From Emydura subglobosa (lineage: Eukaryota; Chordata; Testudines; Chelidae), in assembly GCA_007922225.1 (NCBI GenBank), contig ML680053.1, positions 8,952,870 to 9,016,869 on the forward strand: a stretch of 64,000 bases of DNA, given 5' to 3'. Both the position numbers and the translations under genes were made by a program. This document shows, one piece after another, positions 12,601 to 27,600 of this stretch. Every line of letters starts with the position of its first letter. Position 1 is the first letter of the stretch. The notes under the pieces were generated by a model. It ran no database searches and was not told the DNA's origin. It saw only the letters and a list, made by a program, of their open reading frames with translations.

Positions 12601-15600
12601 GCCTAAGCAATCTCATGTTGAGGAGTTTGCACTAACTACAAGGGAAGAAAGAAATTCCAATAAGAGGAACCTTAAACAGGATGCACGAGATCCAAGGAGA
12701 ATGAAAAAAACTCAAGAAGACAGACCACAGGAAATTGCTAATCAGCATTCTACAAAGTCCACCCCAGAGCCAAAGGAGAATGTGGAAAATTGGCAAGGTT
12801 CCAAATCGAGCAAAAGATGGAAATCTGGTTGGGAGGAAAGTAAAAAGTAAGTTACTGATTTTGAGCTTGATCCTGCTTCTGCTGAAATCCATGGGAATTT
12901 TGACATTGACTCCAATAGGAGCAAGATTGGGATGCAGTATTGAAATTACGAAAGCAACTGGAGTTTGTCATTTAAACATTTTTACTGGCAAACGATAGTG
13001 AAATTGTTGACGTTCAGATTTAGTTGTGGCTGCAGTATATATAAAATCTAGATGGAATCAGTAGTAGTGTGAGTGCAATATATATATATTTATTTATTGT
13101 GTAAAGAAACAATGTATATTTTAAATAACCTGATTTTGTTGTTTTCAGTTCACAACAGAATGAAGAACATCAAGGACCTAGTAAATCTCCTCATCAGAGG
13201 CACAGGGAGATCTGGGCAGCTGGTAAAGGAATTTTGTCGCTTCGAGCACCAAAGCAACAGCATCGTTTAAGTGTGGATGCCAATTTGCAGATTCCCAAAG
13301 AACTGACCTCTGCAAGCAAGAGAGAGCTACTTAAAAAGGTAACATATAATTATTATCATAGAAATGTAAGCCCGGAAGGGACCTTGACAGATTAAGTCCA
13401 GCCCCCTGTGCTGAGACTGGACCAAGTAAATGTAGACCATCCCTGACAGGTATTAGTCCAATCAGTTCTTAAAAACCTCGAATGATGGGGATTCCACAAC
13501 CTTTCTTGGAAGCCTATTCCAGAGCTTAACTGACTTTATAGTTAGTTAGTTTTTACTAATATCTAATCTAAGTTTTCTTACTGCAGATTAAGTCCATTTC
13601 TTCTTGTCCTACCTTCAGTGAACACAGAGAACAATTGATCCCCGTATTCTTTGTAATAGCCTTAACGTATTTGAAAACTGTTACCAGGTTTCACCAGTAG
13701 TCATCTTTTCTCAGGACTAAATGTGCCCAGGTTTTTTTTAACATTTTCCTAATAGGTCAAGTTTTCTAAACCTTGTATCATTTTTATTACTCTCTTCTGG
13801 ACTCTCCAATTTGTCCATATCTTTTTTAGTGTGGTGCCCAAAAATGGACTTTGTACTTCAGTTGAGGCCTCACCAGTGCCAAATAAAGTGGAACAGTTAC
13901 CTCTTGGCTTACACATAATTACTCCGTTAATACACTCCAGATATTAGCCTTTTTTTTTTTTGCAACTGCATCACGTTGTTGACTCCTATTCAGTTAGTGA
14001 TCCATTATAATCCCCAGATCCTATTCTTCAGTACTACAGGGTAGTCAATTATTCCCCATTTTGCACTTAGACATTTGATTTTCCTTCCTAAGTGTAGTAC
14101 TTTGCACTTGTTTTTATTGAATTTCATCTTGTTGATTTCAGACCAATTCTCCAATTTATCAAGGTTGTTTTGAATTCTTATCCTGTCCTCCAACGTGCTA
14201 CAACCCCTTCCAACTTGGTGTCATCCACACATCTTATAAGTATGCTTTCCACTCCAAAATCCAAGTCATTAATGAAAATATTGAATAGTACCGGTTCCAG
14301 GACTAACCCCTGTCCGACCCGACTAGATAGGCGCCCCTAGACTGACAGCAAACCATTGATAACTACTCTTTGAATACTGTCTTTCAACTAATTGTACACC
14401 CACTTTATAGTAATTTCATTTAAATCACATATCTCTAGTTTGGTTATGTGACTGTTATATGGGACTTTCAAAAGCCTTACTAAAATCAAGATCTATCACA
14501 TTTGCTGCCTCCCCCCATCCACGAGGCCATTAGCCCTGTTAGAGAAGGAAATTGGGTTGGGTTGGAATGATTTGTTCTTGTTCTTGGCTGACTTTTCCTT
14601 ATCACCCTATTATTTTTGAGTGCTTGCTCATGTCCATTTCATGTTAGGTGTGTGCATGCCATGTGCACCGTTGCCAGAGATTTTTCCCTCAGTGATATCC
14701 GTAGGGCTGGTTCTAGCACCCTCTGGGGTCATGGTATAAGGGGCGCTACCGGCCCTTCTGCCCTCTTAGTTCCTTCTTACCACCTTATGGTGGTTGCTTG
14801 GAACGACTCTCTTATCTTGAAAGTCTTTTTTCAGTGCTTTGGACTGAATTATCTTGTACATAGCTTTATAGTTAAAAATGTAGTTATTAGTGTGTAGTAT
14901 AGTTAGTGTAGATAGTGGTCCCATTGAGGGATGTCACCCCAGAGACAGGATATGCCCCTGTCTTCAAGCTGTGTGCTAACTGCAACAAGCTCATGCCAGT
15001 AAGCGACCCACATTTGAGCTGCTTAAAGTGCTTCGGGGAAACTCACAATGAAGACAAGTGTAAGATCTGCAGGGACTTCCGGCTGCGCACTCAGACATTT
15101 GTCTGAAGGCTGTCTCATGGACGCAGCATTCAGACCAGCCTTGAAGCTGTGCCACTCCAATTCGGCATTGAGCACTTCAGCCTCCATGCAGAATGCTCTT
15201 CCGGCACCCTGCTCTTCCCAGCATCATTCTCCATCTCCTGTGCCAAGGAAGAAGCACAAGAAAGAGGACGCTCTCTGGGGCTGAAGAGGGAGAAGCAGGG
15301 AGCGGCCGATGAGGTGAGACCTGTGTCGGGCCACTTGTCCTCCCTAGAGACATGGTTGGAGATGGCTACTCCACCCAGGGCAGCACTCAGCCCAGTCCAG
15401 GAGCACCACTGACTCCTCGGGGTGGTCAGGGCACCTTGCAACTTCGGGCGCCCTCGACACCAGAGGCATTCCAGGTGGCAAAGGGCTTGATGTCCCTCCT
15501 GGTACCACCCATGTCCTGAGACCTCTTACCAGCCAGGGCTATCAGGGGTGGGAGAGTACTAGGATCGTTGGCCTCTTACACGGCATTGTTGGTCGGAGCA

Positions 15601-18600
15601 CTTCCCAGAGGGAAGCCCTCCATGGGCCCGTCACTACAGTATCTGGCTCCCAGGCATTCATGTGCACTGTGCACTATCACTGCCAGCAGGTGAAAGCAGG
15701 AACAGCTTCACCAATGGCTCACCAAAGTCCAAAGGAGAATCCATCCCACCTCTGAGAAGACACCGGCACCCAGCTTACCCACTGGACTTTGGTGCCGGAC
15801 CAACTGCCAATGCTTCGCCACCATTGGCAATACTGGAACCTGTGGGTTTCCCCCAGAACCAGGAACTCCCTCCCACTGGTCATTCTTGGTTGAATCTGAG
15901 ATGTGAGCCACAGGGTCATCCCAACCTGTATCAGATCCCGAATTGGACTCTGGCCCCAGTACCGAGATCCAACAGGGGCCCCAGTAGGGGTGACCAAGTA
16001 GAGAAGGAAGAACCAGCCTCTTTCGTGGTGCTAGCCTCTTCCTTGTCGTCCCTAGATGCGTCCTTGTCATCCCTAACCTGTTACACTGGACAACTTCAGG
16101 GACCCATCAAGAGCTCTCAAATGGGTCTCCACAAGTTTGGGACTGGAGGCTGAGGAACTAAAAGAGCCCATGGACAGCCTTTTTGACATTTTGGCTGCAG
16201 TGGCCCCCTCCAAAGTGGCCCTACCCAGTCCTTGAAGGTGTGTTGAGATTGCTTATGGTGCTATAGCAGATAATTTCCTCTTTGCCCCTGACCTTGAAAA
16301 GGGCAGAGAATAAATATTATATACAGGCCAAGGGGTTTGAATACATGTCCTCCCTCCCCCTGCGGGGCCCCTGGTGGTCTCAGCCACTAATGAGGGGGAC
16401 AGACAGAAACAAGTGAGCACCACCCCGAAAAATAAATAGATAAAAAAACTGGATTTGTTCAGGCGAAAAGTGTATTCAATAGTCGGCCTTTAGCTCCGTA
16501 TCTACAACCAGCAGGCATTGCTGGGGAGATATTTCAACATCTGGGACTCAGTGGCCAAGTTTAAGGACTCCACAGGACAGCCACAGAAGTCAAGGCAGGA
16601 ATTCTTGGCCATCCTGGAAGAAGGCAAGTTGGTGGCCAGGGCCTCTTTTCAGGCAGCCTTAGATATGGCCATAACGTTGGTGTCGCAAGTCACCATAAGG
16701 CGCTGTTCGTGACTGCAGTCATCGGGTCTCTCGCATGAGGTCCAGCAGTTAGTGCAAGACTTCCATTTCAAAGGGCATCTCTATTCTCTGAACAGAAAGG
16801 TACCAAGCTGCAGGACCTCAAAGATCCAGGGCCACGCTGAGCTCCCTAGGCCTGTATTCGCCCCTGGTCTCCAGGAAGCATTTTAGACCCCAGCAGCCTC
16901 CCAGGTTTTCGGGGCTGACCAGGCACAACCCTATAAATGGAAAGAAAAGTGTTACAAGGGCCATCAAGCACTACTTTCTTCCTCAGCTTCCCAGTCTAGC
17001 TCAAGACTGTATCCCGATGGGAACAGGCAGGCATTTTGAAGGCACACCCAAGGATGATTTACCAGTCTCAAACCAGGATCCAACCCCCTTTTGTTTTTGG
17101 ACCACCTTTCATCCTTCATCTTCAATAACATCAGACGGTTGGGTACTCAGTACCATAACAGTGGGGTACACCCTCCAGTTTGTGTCTGTCCCTCTCCATC
17201 ATCCCTCTTCAGGGATCCTTCTCATGAGTAACTTCTTGTCCAGGAGGTGTAAGCCCTTCTATGGGTGGGGGTCATAGAGGAATTTCCGCAAGACTTGAGA
17301 GGGAAGGGGTTCTGCTCCTGATTCTTCTAATCCTGAAGGCCAAAGGGGGCCTACAGCCCATCCTGGGCCTGTGTCGCCTCAATGAATATCTCAAGAAGCT
17401 GAGGTTCCGCATGATCTTCCTGGTCTCCATCATCACCTCCCTGAATCCAGGAGACTGGTATGCTGCCCTGGATTTAAAGGATGTGTATTTCCACATCTCC
17501 ATCTTCCATGGACACAGAAGATTCCTTAGGTTTGTGGTGGGCCAGTGCCAGTACCAATTTACTGCACTTCCCTTCAGTCTGTCAGCGGCCCCATGAGTTT
17601 TCTCTAAGTGTACGGCAATAGTTGCAGCTTACCTCATATGTTGAAGCATACAGTTTTGCCTGTTCCTTGATGATTGGCTGATCAAAGGCTACTTGAGGGT
17701 GCAGATCCAGCTCAGCAACAATGTGGTACAAGCCACCTTTGAGATGCTGGGTCTGTTGATAAATTAACAGAAATCAACATTGATCCGGTGCAGAGAATAG
17801 AATTTATTGGGACAGTGCTTGACTCCACTCAGGCCAAAGCCTACCTACTGGAGGCCAGTAGGTTCAGAACTACGTTGGATCTAATTGCCTGGGTCACAGT
17901 TACGACTGCTCAGGTATGCCTCAAGCTGTTAGGACACATGGCAGCATGTATCTACATAGTGCAGTATGCGCCGCTACACCTCAGACCTCTGCAAATGTGG
18001 CTTGCCTCAATCTTCTCCCCAGGCAGAGACCAGTTGGACTCCGTTCTCATGATTTTGCAATTAATCTTAGCTTCTTTGACTTGGTGGTCAGACCCGCATT
18101 CTGTGATGAAAGGGGTACTTTTTGCAGCCCTGTGGCCAACAGTGACCTTAGTATTGGACACGTAAGACCTGGGGTGGGGAGCCCACCTCGGCAGTCTCAG
18201 GACTTTGGTCCCAGGAAGAACTATCCCTGCATATAAATATCAGGGAATTCAATATGCTTGGCCTGCAAGCTATTCCTCTACCAGCTCTCAGGCAATGCTG
18301 TGCAGGTCTTGACAGACAAGACTGCATCAGTGTTTTGAGTCAACAAGTAAGGGAGAGCTTGATCCTCAGCTCTGTCAGGAGGCCATCTGGCTGTGGGACT
18401 TCTCCGTGAAGCATGCCATTCACCTAGCGTAGCGGTTCCCAACCTGTAGTCCGTGGACCCCTGATGGTCCATGAAGCTATTACAGGGGGTCCGTGGAAAA
18501 GAAAAATAACATCCTCACCAAAAAAATGTACACTTTCAAATAAAACTAGTAGCATGTGTTGGTTTCTGAAATGTTTGGAGGTTGTAAAGGGGTCCACACA

Positions 18601-21600
18601 TTCGAAAAGTTGGAAAGTGCTGACCTAGAGGCCTCATACCTCCTGGGAGACTGGAATGTGTTGACAGGTCACTTCAGTAGGTCCTTTTCGTCTCACCATT
18701 AGTGGTCTCTTTACCTGTAGGTTGCTAGGGTTATCTTCCAGAGGTGGGGGACTCTCCAGGTGGACCTGTTTGCCACCCGGCAACAGGGAATGCCATTAGT
18801 TCTGTTCGATGCACAGGCTCAACAAGGGGTCCCTTTCCGATGCCTTTCTGCTATCATGAGCAGATGCCCTGCTGTACATATTCCCACCGATCCACTTGGT
18901 TCGCAAGGTCCTCCTAAAGATCAAGAGGGACAAGGTGAAAGTTATCATGATAGCCCCAGCATGGCCACGTCAGCATTGGTTCAGCATGCTGCTAGAACTC
19001 ATGGTGGCAGCCCCACTAGTGCTCCCACCCTGTCTGGACTTGATTGTGCAAGAGCACGGCCAGCTGCTTCACCTAAGGCTTGCCTCCTTACACCTGATGG
19101 CATGCCTGCTGTGTGGCTGAACCCCGAGCAGGTCCACCAAGTCTTACTAGGTAGCAGAAAACCCTGTAGCAGGGCTACCTACTGGTCTTAATGGAAGTGT
19201 TTCACTTGTTGGGCCTCTGAATGGAATCTTTCTCCATCTCGGTCTTCTCTGCAGTTCATCTTGGACTGTTTGCTCCACTTAAAGGACCAGGGTCTGACCT
19301 GGCCTTCGTACCAAAGGAGGAGTCACAGTTCCATATCAATCAGGACATTTTTCTGCTTGTCTTCTTTCCAAAGCCTCATAGCACTTTTGAGGAAAGGGCG
19401 CTAAATACTTTAGATGTTAGACGGGCCCTGGCCTTCTATATTGAAAGGCTAAACTTTTTACGGCTGTGGCAGACAGGATGAAAGGTCTCCCAGTGTCATC
19501 CCGAAGGATCTTGTCCTGGATTGCTGCCTGCATCCAAGCTTGCTATGAGCAGGCAAAGGTCCTGCCTTCGGCTGTCATGACAGCTCATTCTACAAGAACA
19601 CAGGCGTCGTCAGCAGTGTTCCTCATGTAGATACCGATTCAGAACATCTGCAGGGCTGTGACGTCATCAGTCCATATCTTCACGTCCCTCTGTGCCATCA
19701 TCCGACAAGCCTGTGATGATGCCAGTTTCGGGAGAGCAAGGTTGCAATCAGAACATCCATGAACTCCGAGCCTATCTCCACGGACACTGCTTGTGAGTCA
19801 CCTAACATAGAATGGACATGAGCAAGCACTCGAAGGAAAAAAAAAAGGTTACTAACCTTTCGTAATTGTTGTTCTTCGAGATGTGTTGCTCATGTCCATT
19901 CCATCAACCTGCCCTACTTACTCCTCTGTTGGAGTTACTGGTAAGAAGGAACTGAGAGGGCTGTGGAGCTGGTAGTACCCCTTATATTGGTGCATATGCA
20001 CGCAACTCCAGAGGGTGCTAGAGCTGGCCCTTCGGATACCACTGAGGGAAAAATCTCCGGCAACAGTGCACGTGGCGCACACACACCTAGCATGGAATAG
20101 ACATGAGCAACACATCTTGAAGAACAATAGTTACAAAAGGTTAGTAACTGTTTTATCCTCTAGGTGCTTAAAAATTGATTAATACTTTGTTCCAGAATTT
20201 TTTCCAGGTGTCTAAGTTAGGCTGACTATTGGCTTGTTTCTTCTCCCTTTTTAATATTAATTATGTTGAGTTTCTGGTCACCATTAACCTTTCTAGTGAA
20301 CACTGAAACAAAATATGCATTAAACATCTCAGCCTTCTTGATGTTGCCAGTTATTTGCTCTCGTTCCTTGCTTAGTAGAGGACCTGCTCTTGCCTTCATC
20401 TTTCTCTTTCTTCTAATATATTTAAGGAACATCGTCTTACTGCTTTTTATGTCCCTTGCTAGATGTGACTCACGTTGTGTCTTAACCTTTCTCATTTTGT
20501 CACCATAAGCTTGTGCTATTCTTTTGTTTTCCTCCTTAGCAATCTGTTCATTTGTCTACTTTCTGTAGAAGTAATGACCTGAAAATCAAAAGGAAAGAGA
20601 TCCTGACGAAGCCATATTGGCCCCTTAATCTTCACATCTTTTCTTCTCATTGGGATAGTTTGGTGTTGTACCTATATTGTCTCTTTAAGAAACTGCTAGC
20701 TCTCCTGAACAATTTTTTCACTTAGATTTTCTTCCTATGGGACCTTCCCTGCCAGTTCTCTAAGTTTGTTAAAATCTGGGGGGTTTTAAGTCCTTGTCCT
20801 TATTCGGCTGCCCTTGCACCTTCTTTCCATAGAATCAAGAAATCTAGCATTATGATCACTTTCATACATATTGAAGAGTTCCAGAAGGGTAGCNNNNNNN
20901 NNNNNNNNNNNNNNNNNNNNNNNNNNNNNNNNNNNNNNNNNNNNNNNNNNNNNNNNNNNNNNNNNNNNNNNNNNNNNNNNNNNNNNNNNNNNNNNNNNNN
21001 NNNNNNNNNNNNNNNNNNNNNNNNNNNNNNNNNNNNNNNNNNNNNNNNNNNNNNNNNNNNNNNNNNNNNNNNNNNNNNNNNNNNNNNNNNNNNNNNNNNN
21101 NNNNNNNNNNNNNNNNNNNNNNNNNNNNNNNNNNNNNNNNNNNNNNNNNNNNNNNNNNNNNNNNNNNNNNNNNNNNNNNNNNNNNNNNNNNNNNNNNNNN
21201 NNNNNNNNNNNNNNNNNNNNNNNNNNNNNNNNNNNNNNNNNNNNNNNNNNNNNNNNNNNNNNNNNNNNNNNNNNNNNNNNNNNNNNNNNNNNNTCTCATT
21301 GTTTTTGCTTCATACATATTGCCTTCCATCTTCATATTCACCACCAATGTCTCCCTGTTGGTCAGAATCAAGTCTAAAATAGCTGTCCCCTTGGTTACTT
21401 CCTCCACTTTCTGAAACAAAGTTGTCCCTAATACACTCAAAGAACTTACTGGAAATTTTGTGTTTTGCCATATTACTTTTCCAGCAAAAGTCTGGGTAGT
21501 TACCAGGTCTTGTGTTTTGGATATTTCTGTTTTTAGAATTGTTCTAGAAATGATTCATCCATCCCCTCTTCCTGCTTTGGTGGTTGCATGCATGACATCA

Positions 21601-24600
21601 TCCCTATTTTTTCTTTATCTTTATCCAGAGACTTTAAACTACTTACATCTCACCTCCTTCTGGACATCAGAACAAGTTTAAATATTCTTGATGTATAATG
21701 CAACACTTCCTCCCTTTTTAGATCTGTTTTGTGCCGAATTGTATTAAAAATGTGGTTTTTTTTAAATCTAAAATTTGTTTACATTTTTATACATTGTAGG
21801 CAAATGAACGTCTGACATCTGGTGAAATAACACAAGATGAGTTCCTTGTTGTAGCTCATCAGATTCGTCAACTGTTCCAATATCAGGAAGGAAAGCACAG
21901 ATGCAATGTGTGGGATAGTCCTACAGAAGAAAAGTGTGGTATGAAGAAGAAACCCCTTCTGTCTGATGCTGAATTAACATACTATGAACATAAAGCTAAA
22001 TTGAAAAGAACACAAGTTCAGCATTCATTTCCAAGACTTGATCTGTTAGATCCTGATGATATTTTAGACTATCATTTGACTGATGCATTGCTTTCTGGAA
22101 TAGAATGTGAGCAAACAAAAAGTAAACGTGGAGGACAATTCGACAGAAAAGAGCAATTTGGAGAAAGGTCAAGACGGCATTCTCCTATTAGTGGCAATAG
22201 ACCTTATGCTGATAATCTTTCACCACTTGAGAGTCGGCGAAGACATGAAGAGCAAAGTTCTTCCAAAGGAACAAGAAGTTCTAAAAACTTTGATCCTTAT
22301 GATAGCTGGGGAGAATCAGATGAATTTATAGATGCACTAAGACAACAAGGGAAAAGTACACCAGAATTTCAGAAAATTGAAGGAGATGGATTCTGCAAAT
22401 TTGATAATCGGGAAGAAAGACAATTGCTTGGACAGAGCGGTACATATTTTATTTTTATATTGTCGAGGTTAGGTAACTTGTAGAATTTCATTAAGTAACT
22501 ATTTTTTAAAATTTTAGGTGTTCGAGAGGACCCGAGATCCCCATTCAGTGAACGTTTCAAGAGACCTAGATACGAAGATTCAGAGAAGGCATCATTTACA
22601 GAGAGTCCAGGATCAAGACTTGGGGGCATTGATGTAAAGCAGAGATTAGGTGCACTAATGGAAGACAGACCTCTATTTGATGGCTCACCTAGACAGCCTG
22701 CTAGGGGGGGAGATGGACAAGCAGGTCATTTTGTTGATGGACCTTCTAACAATTCAAGTCCTAGAATTGAAGGAACACCTGCACAGGCTTCTATGCGGTT
22801 TGAGGGGCCACTAGGTCAGGTGGGAGGAGGTGCTGCCTCTCAGTTTGATGGGCCACTGGGACAGGCAGGAGGAGGGAGTGCCCTGAGATTTGATGGGCCA
22901 CCAGGTCAGATAGGAGCCCCCCTCAGGTTTGAGGGGCCCCTTGGGCAAGTAGGTACTGGCAGTGCACTGAGGTTTGAAAGCCCGCTGGGGCAAGTAGGCA
23001 GTGCTTTAAGGTTTGAGGGGCCTGTAGGTGGTCGCAGGTTTGAGGGGCCTGCAGGTCAAACTGTGGGTGGCCTCAGGTTTGAAGGGCCTCATGGTCAGCC
23101 ATCGGGTGGTCTCAGGTTTGAGGGACCCCATGGTCAACCCATGGGGCCTCATGGCCAACCAGGGGGTGGACTCAGATTTGATGAACCCCATGGTCAGCCT
23201 ATGGGACCTCATGGTCAACCAGGGAGTAGTCTCAGGTTTGAAGGGCCACACATCCAGCCAATGGGGCCCCATGGTCAACCAGGGAGTGGTCTGCGGTTTG
23301 AGGGGCCACATGGTCAGCCTGTGGGGCCACATGGTCAGCCAGGAGGAGGCCTGCGTTTTGAGGGGTCTCATGGTCAATCTGTAGGGCCACATGTCCAGGG
23401 AGGATGTGGCCTCAGGTTTGAGGGTCCACATGTCCAGCCAGGGCTTGGTCCTAGGTTTGAGGGTCCCTCAGTTCAGACGGGGGGTGGACTTAGATTTGAA
23501 GGGCCTCTGGGTCAGACTGGTCCAAGATTCGATGGCTGTCATTCGTCCAGATTTGATGGTCAACCTGGTCAGCTATCCCTTTTGCGAAGATTTGATGGAT
23601 TACATGGACAGCCTGGCCCAAGATTTGAAAGGGCACCTGGTCAACAGACACCTCCTAGGTTTGATGGACCACCTGGTCAGCAGCCACGATTTGATACACC
23701 AGTACCTCAAAGGTTTGATGGTCCTCAACACCAGCCAGCTTCAAGGTTTGCTATGCCCCTTGGCCTTCAAGGTCCAAGGTTTGAAAATGTAGCTAATCCT
23801 TCTGCCTCAAGACTGGAAACACTACCTTATGGGCAAACTGGTCCATACAGTGAACATCCCAATCAGACTTACAATGGACCATCCCATAGTATGCAGTTCC
23901 AGAGACCTGAAATGTTTGATGCCTCTCAAGGACCAAATTTTAATGGGCCACAAGGCCCTGGAGCACAGAACTTCCCCAATCCACTTAGCAGAGCATCTGG
24001 ACATTATTTTGATGACAAGAATCTTCAGGGTCCTCAATATGGAAATTTCAATAGCTTACCTAATTCTATGTCAGTAGGAAATACTCAGCAACCACAGCAG
24101 GTAAGATTGTTTAGCATTAAACTCGCCTACATCTGTATAGCAAAATTTTATGACTTTATGAGGGGTTAGGAGACAGCAACCCAACAGATGGTTTCAAATA
24201 AAGAAAAAGCTTAATTTGAATAACAATAATAATTTTGAAGGGACATAGTCTGATAATTTTGGTTCCAAATTAGTTTTTTTAGAGAAACATCCTAATCTGT
24301 TAAGAAAAAAATTAATTTTTTATAGGTTTAAATATTTTCCAGTTACGTTTTAAAGTTCTCCTGTTGTGTGTGTACACCTGAAAGTGTAACCTGATAAAAA
24401 CAATAATGAAAATGGGTATATTTCCGTTCCCGACTTGAGTGCAAAAATAGCTGTGATTGGAATTATAAATCACGTGCAGTATTTAACTACCTTCGCACAA
24501 AATGAATTCCATGGAGAACATTAAACGTAGGTACATATAAACACGACCAAACTTTCTGCAAGAGAAATAGGCAGTAGAGGCCAAACGCTATCGAACAAGT

Positions 24601-27600
24601 GTAAATAAGTGGGATAAAGCTCGTTTGGATATGTATAGGGTATGCAGTGCACATTGGGTTTTTTCAGCTAGCCCTGTAGGAGTTGTAAAATGTAGTGCCC
24701 TCATGAGGGAAGTAGGTTATTAGGAAATATGGGATTTTGGCACTCAAACTTTTGGATGAAAGGTACCTGTTTAGTGGAAACCTTTCATCTGTGGGTGAGG
24801 TCATTTGGCTTCAGTATTGATGATTGTCCTGCAAAGATTCTCTTCATAGGTGGAATTGGTGTCAAACATCTATATCAAAGCCAATTGATTAGAAAATTCT
24901 AATTCTACAAGTGTTCTTTATTCTTGGATAATAAATTGAATGTGATGTGAAGAATTATTAATTAAATTAATACTTATAAAAAGTGTTCTTATACCACTTA
25001 CAGTTGTAAAATTTTGAAGAACTCGAAAGCCAACAGGCATAAATCTAGAAATATGCTGAAGGAAACTACTAATCAGTTTGCAGAAGGCAGTTATATCAGA
25101 AGTAATTATAAAAATTGCTTTTCACCTCTGAAATTCACTAGCATTTGTTGGTTTTCTGGAGACATTCTGGATTCCATTTTCTTATATAACTGATATTTAA
25201 ATTTTCAGCTAAAAATTTGATTATATTTACTTCATATTGGAGTTTACTGGAAAATTAGATGGGTATGCATACACCTGTATTTTAATGCCCAATTTTGGGG
25301 AAAAGGAATAATTTAAAAGAAGCTATGGTGAGTTGGTTTTGGAAAATGAATTTAAAATTTGCTGGCCTAATAGCTAGAAGAAAGATAAGTATCACTTGTT
25401 AAACAAATAAACGTGGAAGACCTGTGCATTTCATTAGGTGGCCGCTTTCTCCCCCGTCTGCTCCCCCACGCTTGGCAATAAAAATACAGTTTGAAATGCT
25501 GTGTGGTCAAATTATAAGAAGCCTTCAAAAATGTAGGGAGCCATTCCCCCTTCATAGATATAAATAGGTAAATGCATAACGGGCTTAAATTGCAGCAAGG
25601 GAGATTTAGGTTAGACATTAGGAAAAATTCCTAAATGTAAGGGTAGTTAAGCACTGGAACATGTTACCTAGGGAGGTTGTGGAATCTCTGTTGTTAGAGA
25701 TTTTTAAGAACAAGTTAGAATAACATCTTTCGGGAATAGTCCAGATAATACTTAGTCCTTCCTTAGTGCAGGGAACTGGACTAGCTGACCTCTTAAGGTC
25801 CCTTCCAGTCCTACATTTCTATGATTCTATACTAAGGACACTTACATTTTATTATTAACTTCTAAGAAGGTTTTGTAATTCAAATTGCTATGAAATAAGG
25901 ACATAACTTTACTTTTACAGGTTCCTGGTCTATCTGTATCTTCTCAGCCTGGACCTTACAGTCAAGGACAACCGTATTTACCAGTACTTGCACAAAATCC
26001 TGGAAGCTTTGTTCAGAATCAAGCAGGTATGTACCCATATTGTGTGTTGACTATTTTAAACCAGTGTTCAGGCTTTGTTCATAGCATTTAGCAACTACTC
26101 AAGTAGTCCACATCTCATCTAAAGGACAGTGTGTTGCCACCTAGCACTATATTGGGGCCCTGGTTCAGTACTAACTCAAGGAAGATTGCCATTTAATTGA
26201 TAATAAATACAGTTTCTTTAATACTTGAATTTCTTTTGAAGGTCTCCCATTCAAGTAGCAGTCAGGCCCAATCCTGATTAGTTTATGTAACCATATGTTT
26301 TTGTTTGGTATCCTATGATGCTGAAAATAAAATTTTGGCCTGCTTTTGTGTGGGTGTGAAAAGGCAAATGGAGATGCACCAGGGCTGATTTGCATATGCT
26401 AAGTTATGCAGTTCATCCCTGCACATCAGATCCCAAAATTAAAGGTTCCCAGAATGTTATAAATGAACAAAGTCAAATAATTAATCTTAAATATCTACTA
26501 GAATCAGTCTAAGAAAATAACACATTCCAAAAACCTATAGAGCATGTATGCATGGTTGGTACCTTGGATAGCAGACAAATTAGCACTTTGAAAGCTTTAT
26601 ACTGTGAGGGAAGGGGCTGCAAAGGAAAGCTGATTAGCAGAAAGGGACCAAGAAGGCACGAAACAAAAGGAGAAGGGATAGGGAAATAATTTGGTAAATA
26701 AAAAGCTGAAAAATGGGGAGAGGAGAGAGAATGGCAAAATAGAGGTGCTTCTATATGAGGGCTAACTTTTTCTCTCAGAATATGGCTTGGATGATAAATA
26801 TTCTTGGTGGTGGTGTATATAATGGAATGTAATTTAGTAAGAAATGAACAACAGAAAACCATTTAGCAACTTTTATTTTCTTTAAAAACTAACTTTTCAA
26901 AAAAAAATATTTTAAATGAATATCATTAAAATAAACAGTATGGCTTTTTTATGTTAAGGTTTGATTTTCTTGAATGATTACAATGAATGAAATATTGTAA
27001 CACTGCTTTTTTTCTTCCCTTAGGATCCCTTCCACTTTCATATCCTGATAATCACCTTGGCCAGCTTGATGTAAATGAGTTGTTCTCTAAACTGCTTTCA
27101 ACAGGAATCCTCAAAGTGTCAAAACCTACTGATTCCACTTCAGCACGTATGTATAGCTTTTATGCTTTTACTGTCCATTTTAACACAAGAGTTAGTGAAG
27201 AACTCCCAGTAAAAATCTTGATATATAAGTCCTCTAATCTTCTATCTAATAGGTGTTTGAATGAGTTTGTTATGGGCAAATAAAACAAAGAATTTGCTTT
27301 TGTCTTTATATGATGTCCCATAGTTTGGGAATGACCATCTTGGCACACATGTTGAAGTGAACTGTGTTTCCTAACTTCCTTTTAAAACTTACACTACAGA
27401 ACACTTTACTTTGTATGTTTTAACTGATTAATATAGGCAGACTTGAAAATAAATCAGTCTGTGTCAGTTTGAAATTGCTTTAGTTTGTGTCTTTCATAGA
27501 TTACTTTCAAAACCAAGGGCTTGGATGAGTTAGAGAAGTCACTGAAGACCACTTGCCTAAATTCAGATTACTGACCTAGTTATTAATTTTTGTACTTTTG

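Larger units (their letters stand above)
14613..20152 (+). mobile_element. DIRS-type tyrosine-recombinase retrotransposon, copy A
   Basis: About 5.5 kb between the two halves of a CR1. The left end carries GAGTGCTTGCTCATGTCCAT and the right end its near inverse ATAGACATGAGCAACACATC. Order: left inverted region (14613-14800), Gag-like region, RT, RNase H region, tyrosine recombinase, internal complementary region (19806-19906), right inverted region (19907-20152). No target duplication is evident, as expected for recombinase-mediated insertion. The coding regions carry stops and frameshifts. A hAT MITE sits inside (18430-18622). It lies in sense orientation in PCF11 intron 6. Confidence 0.88.

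Noticed and set aside
12632..12998. Extra coding exons over the PCF11 exon 5 end
   Set aside because: Phase and homology require splicing at 12846/12847 to 13149; the overlapping frames are chance.
20852..21440. Long open frames on both strands across this interval
   Set aside because: They run through 400 N and have no real sequence in the middle.
23006..23792. Alternative-frame and reverse proteins with regular repeats in PCF11 exon 8
   Set aside because: Shadows of the tandem repeat; the PCF11 frame alone matches the family and stays open through both splice sites.
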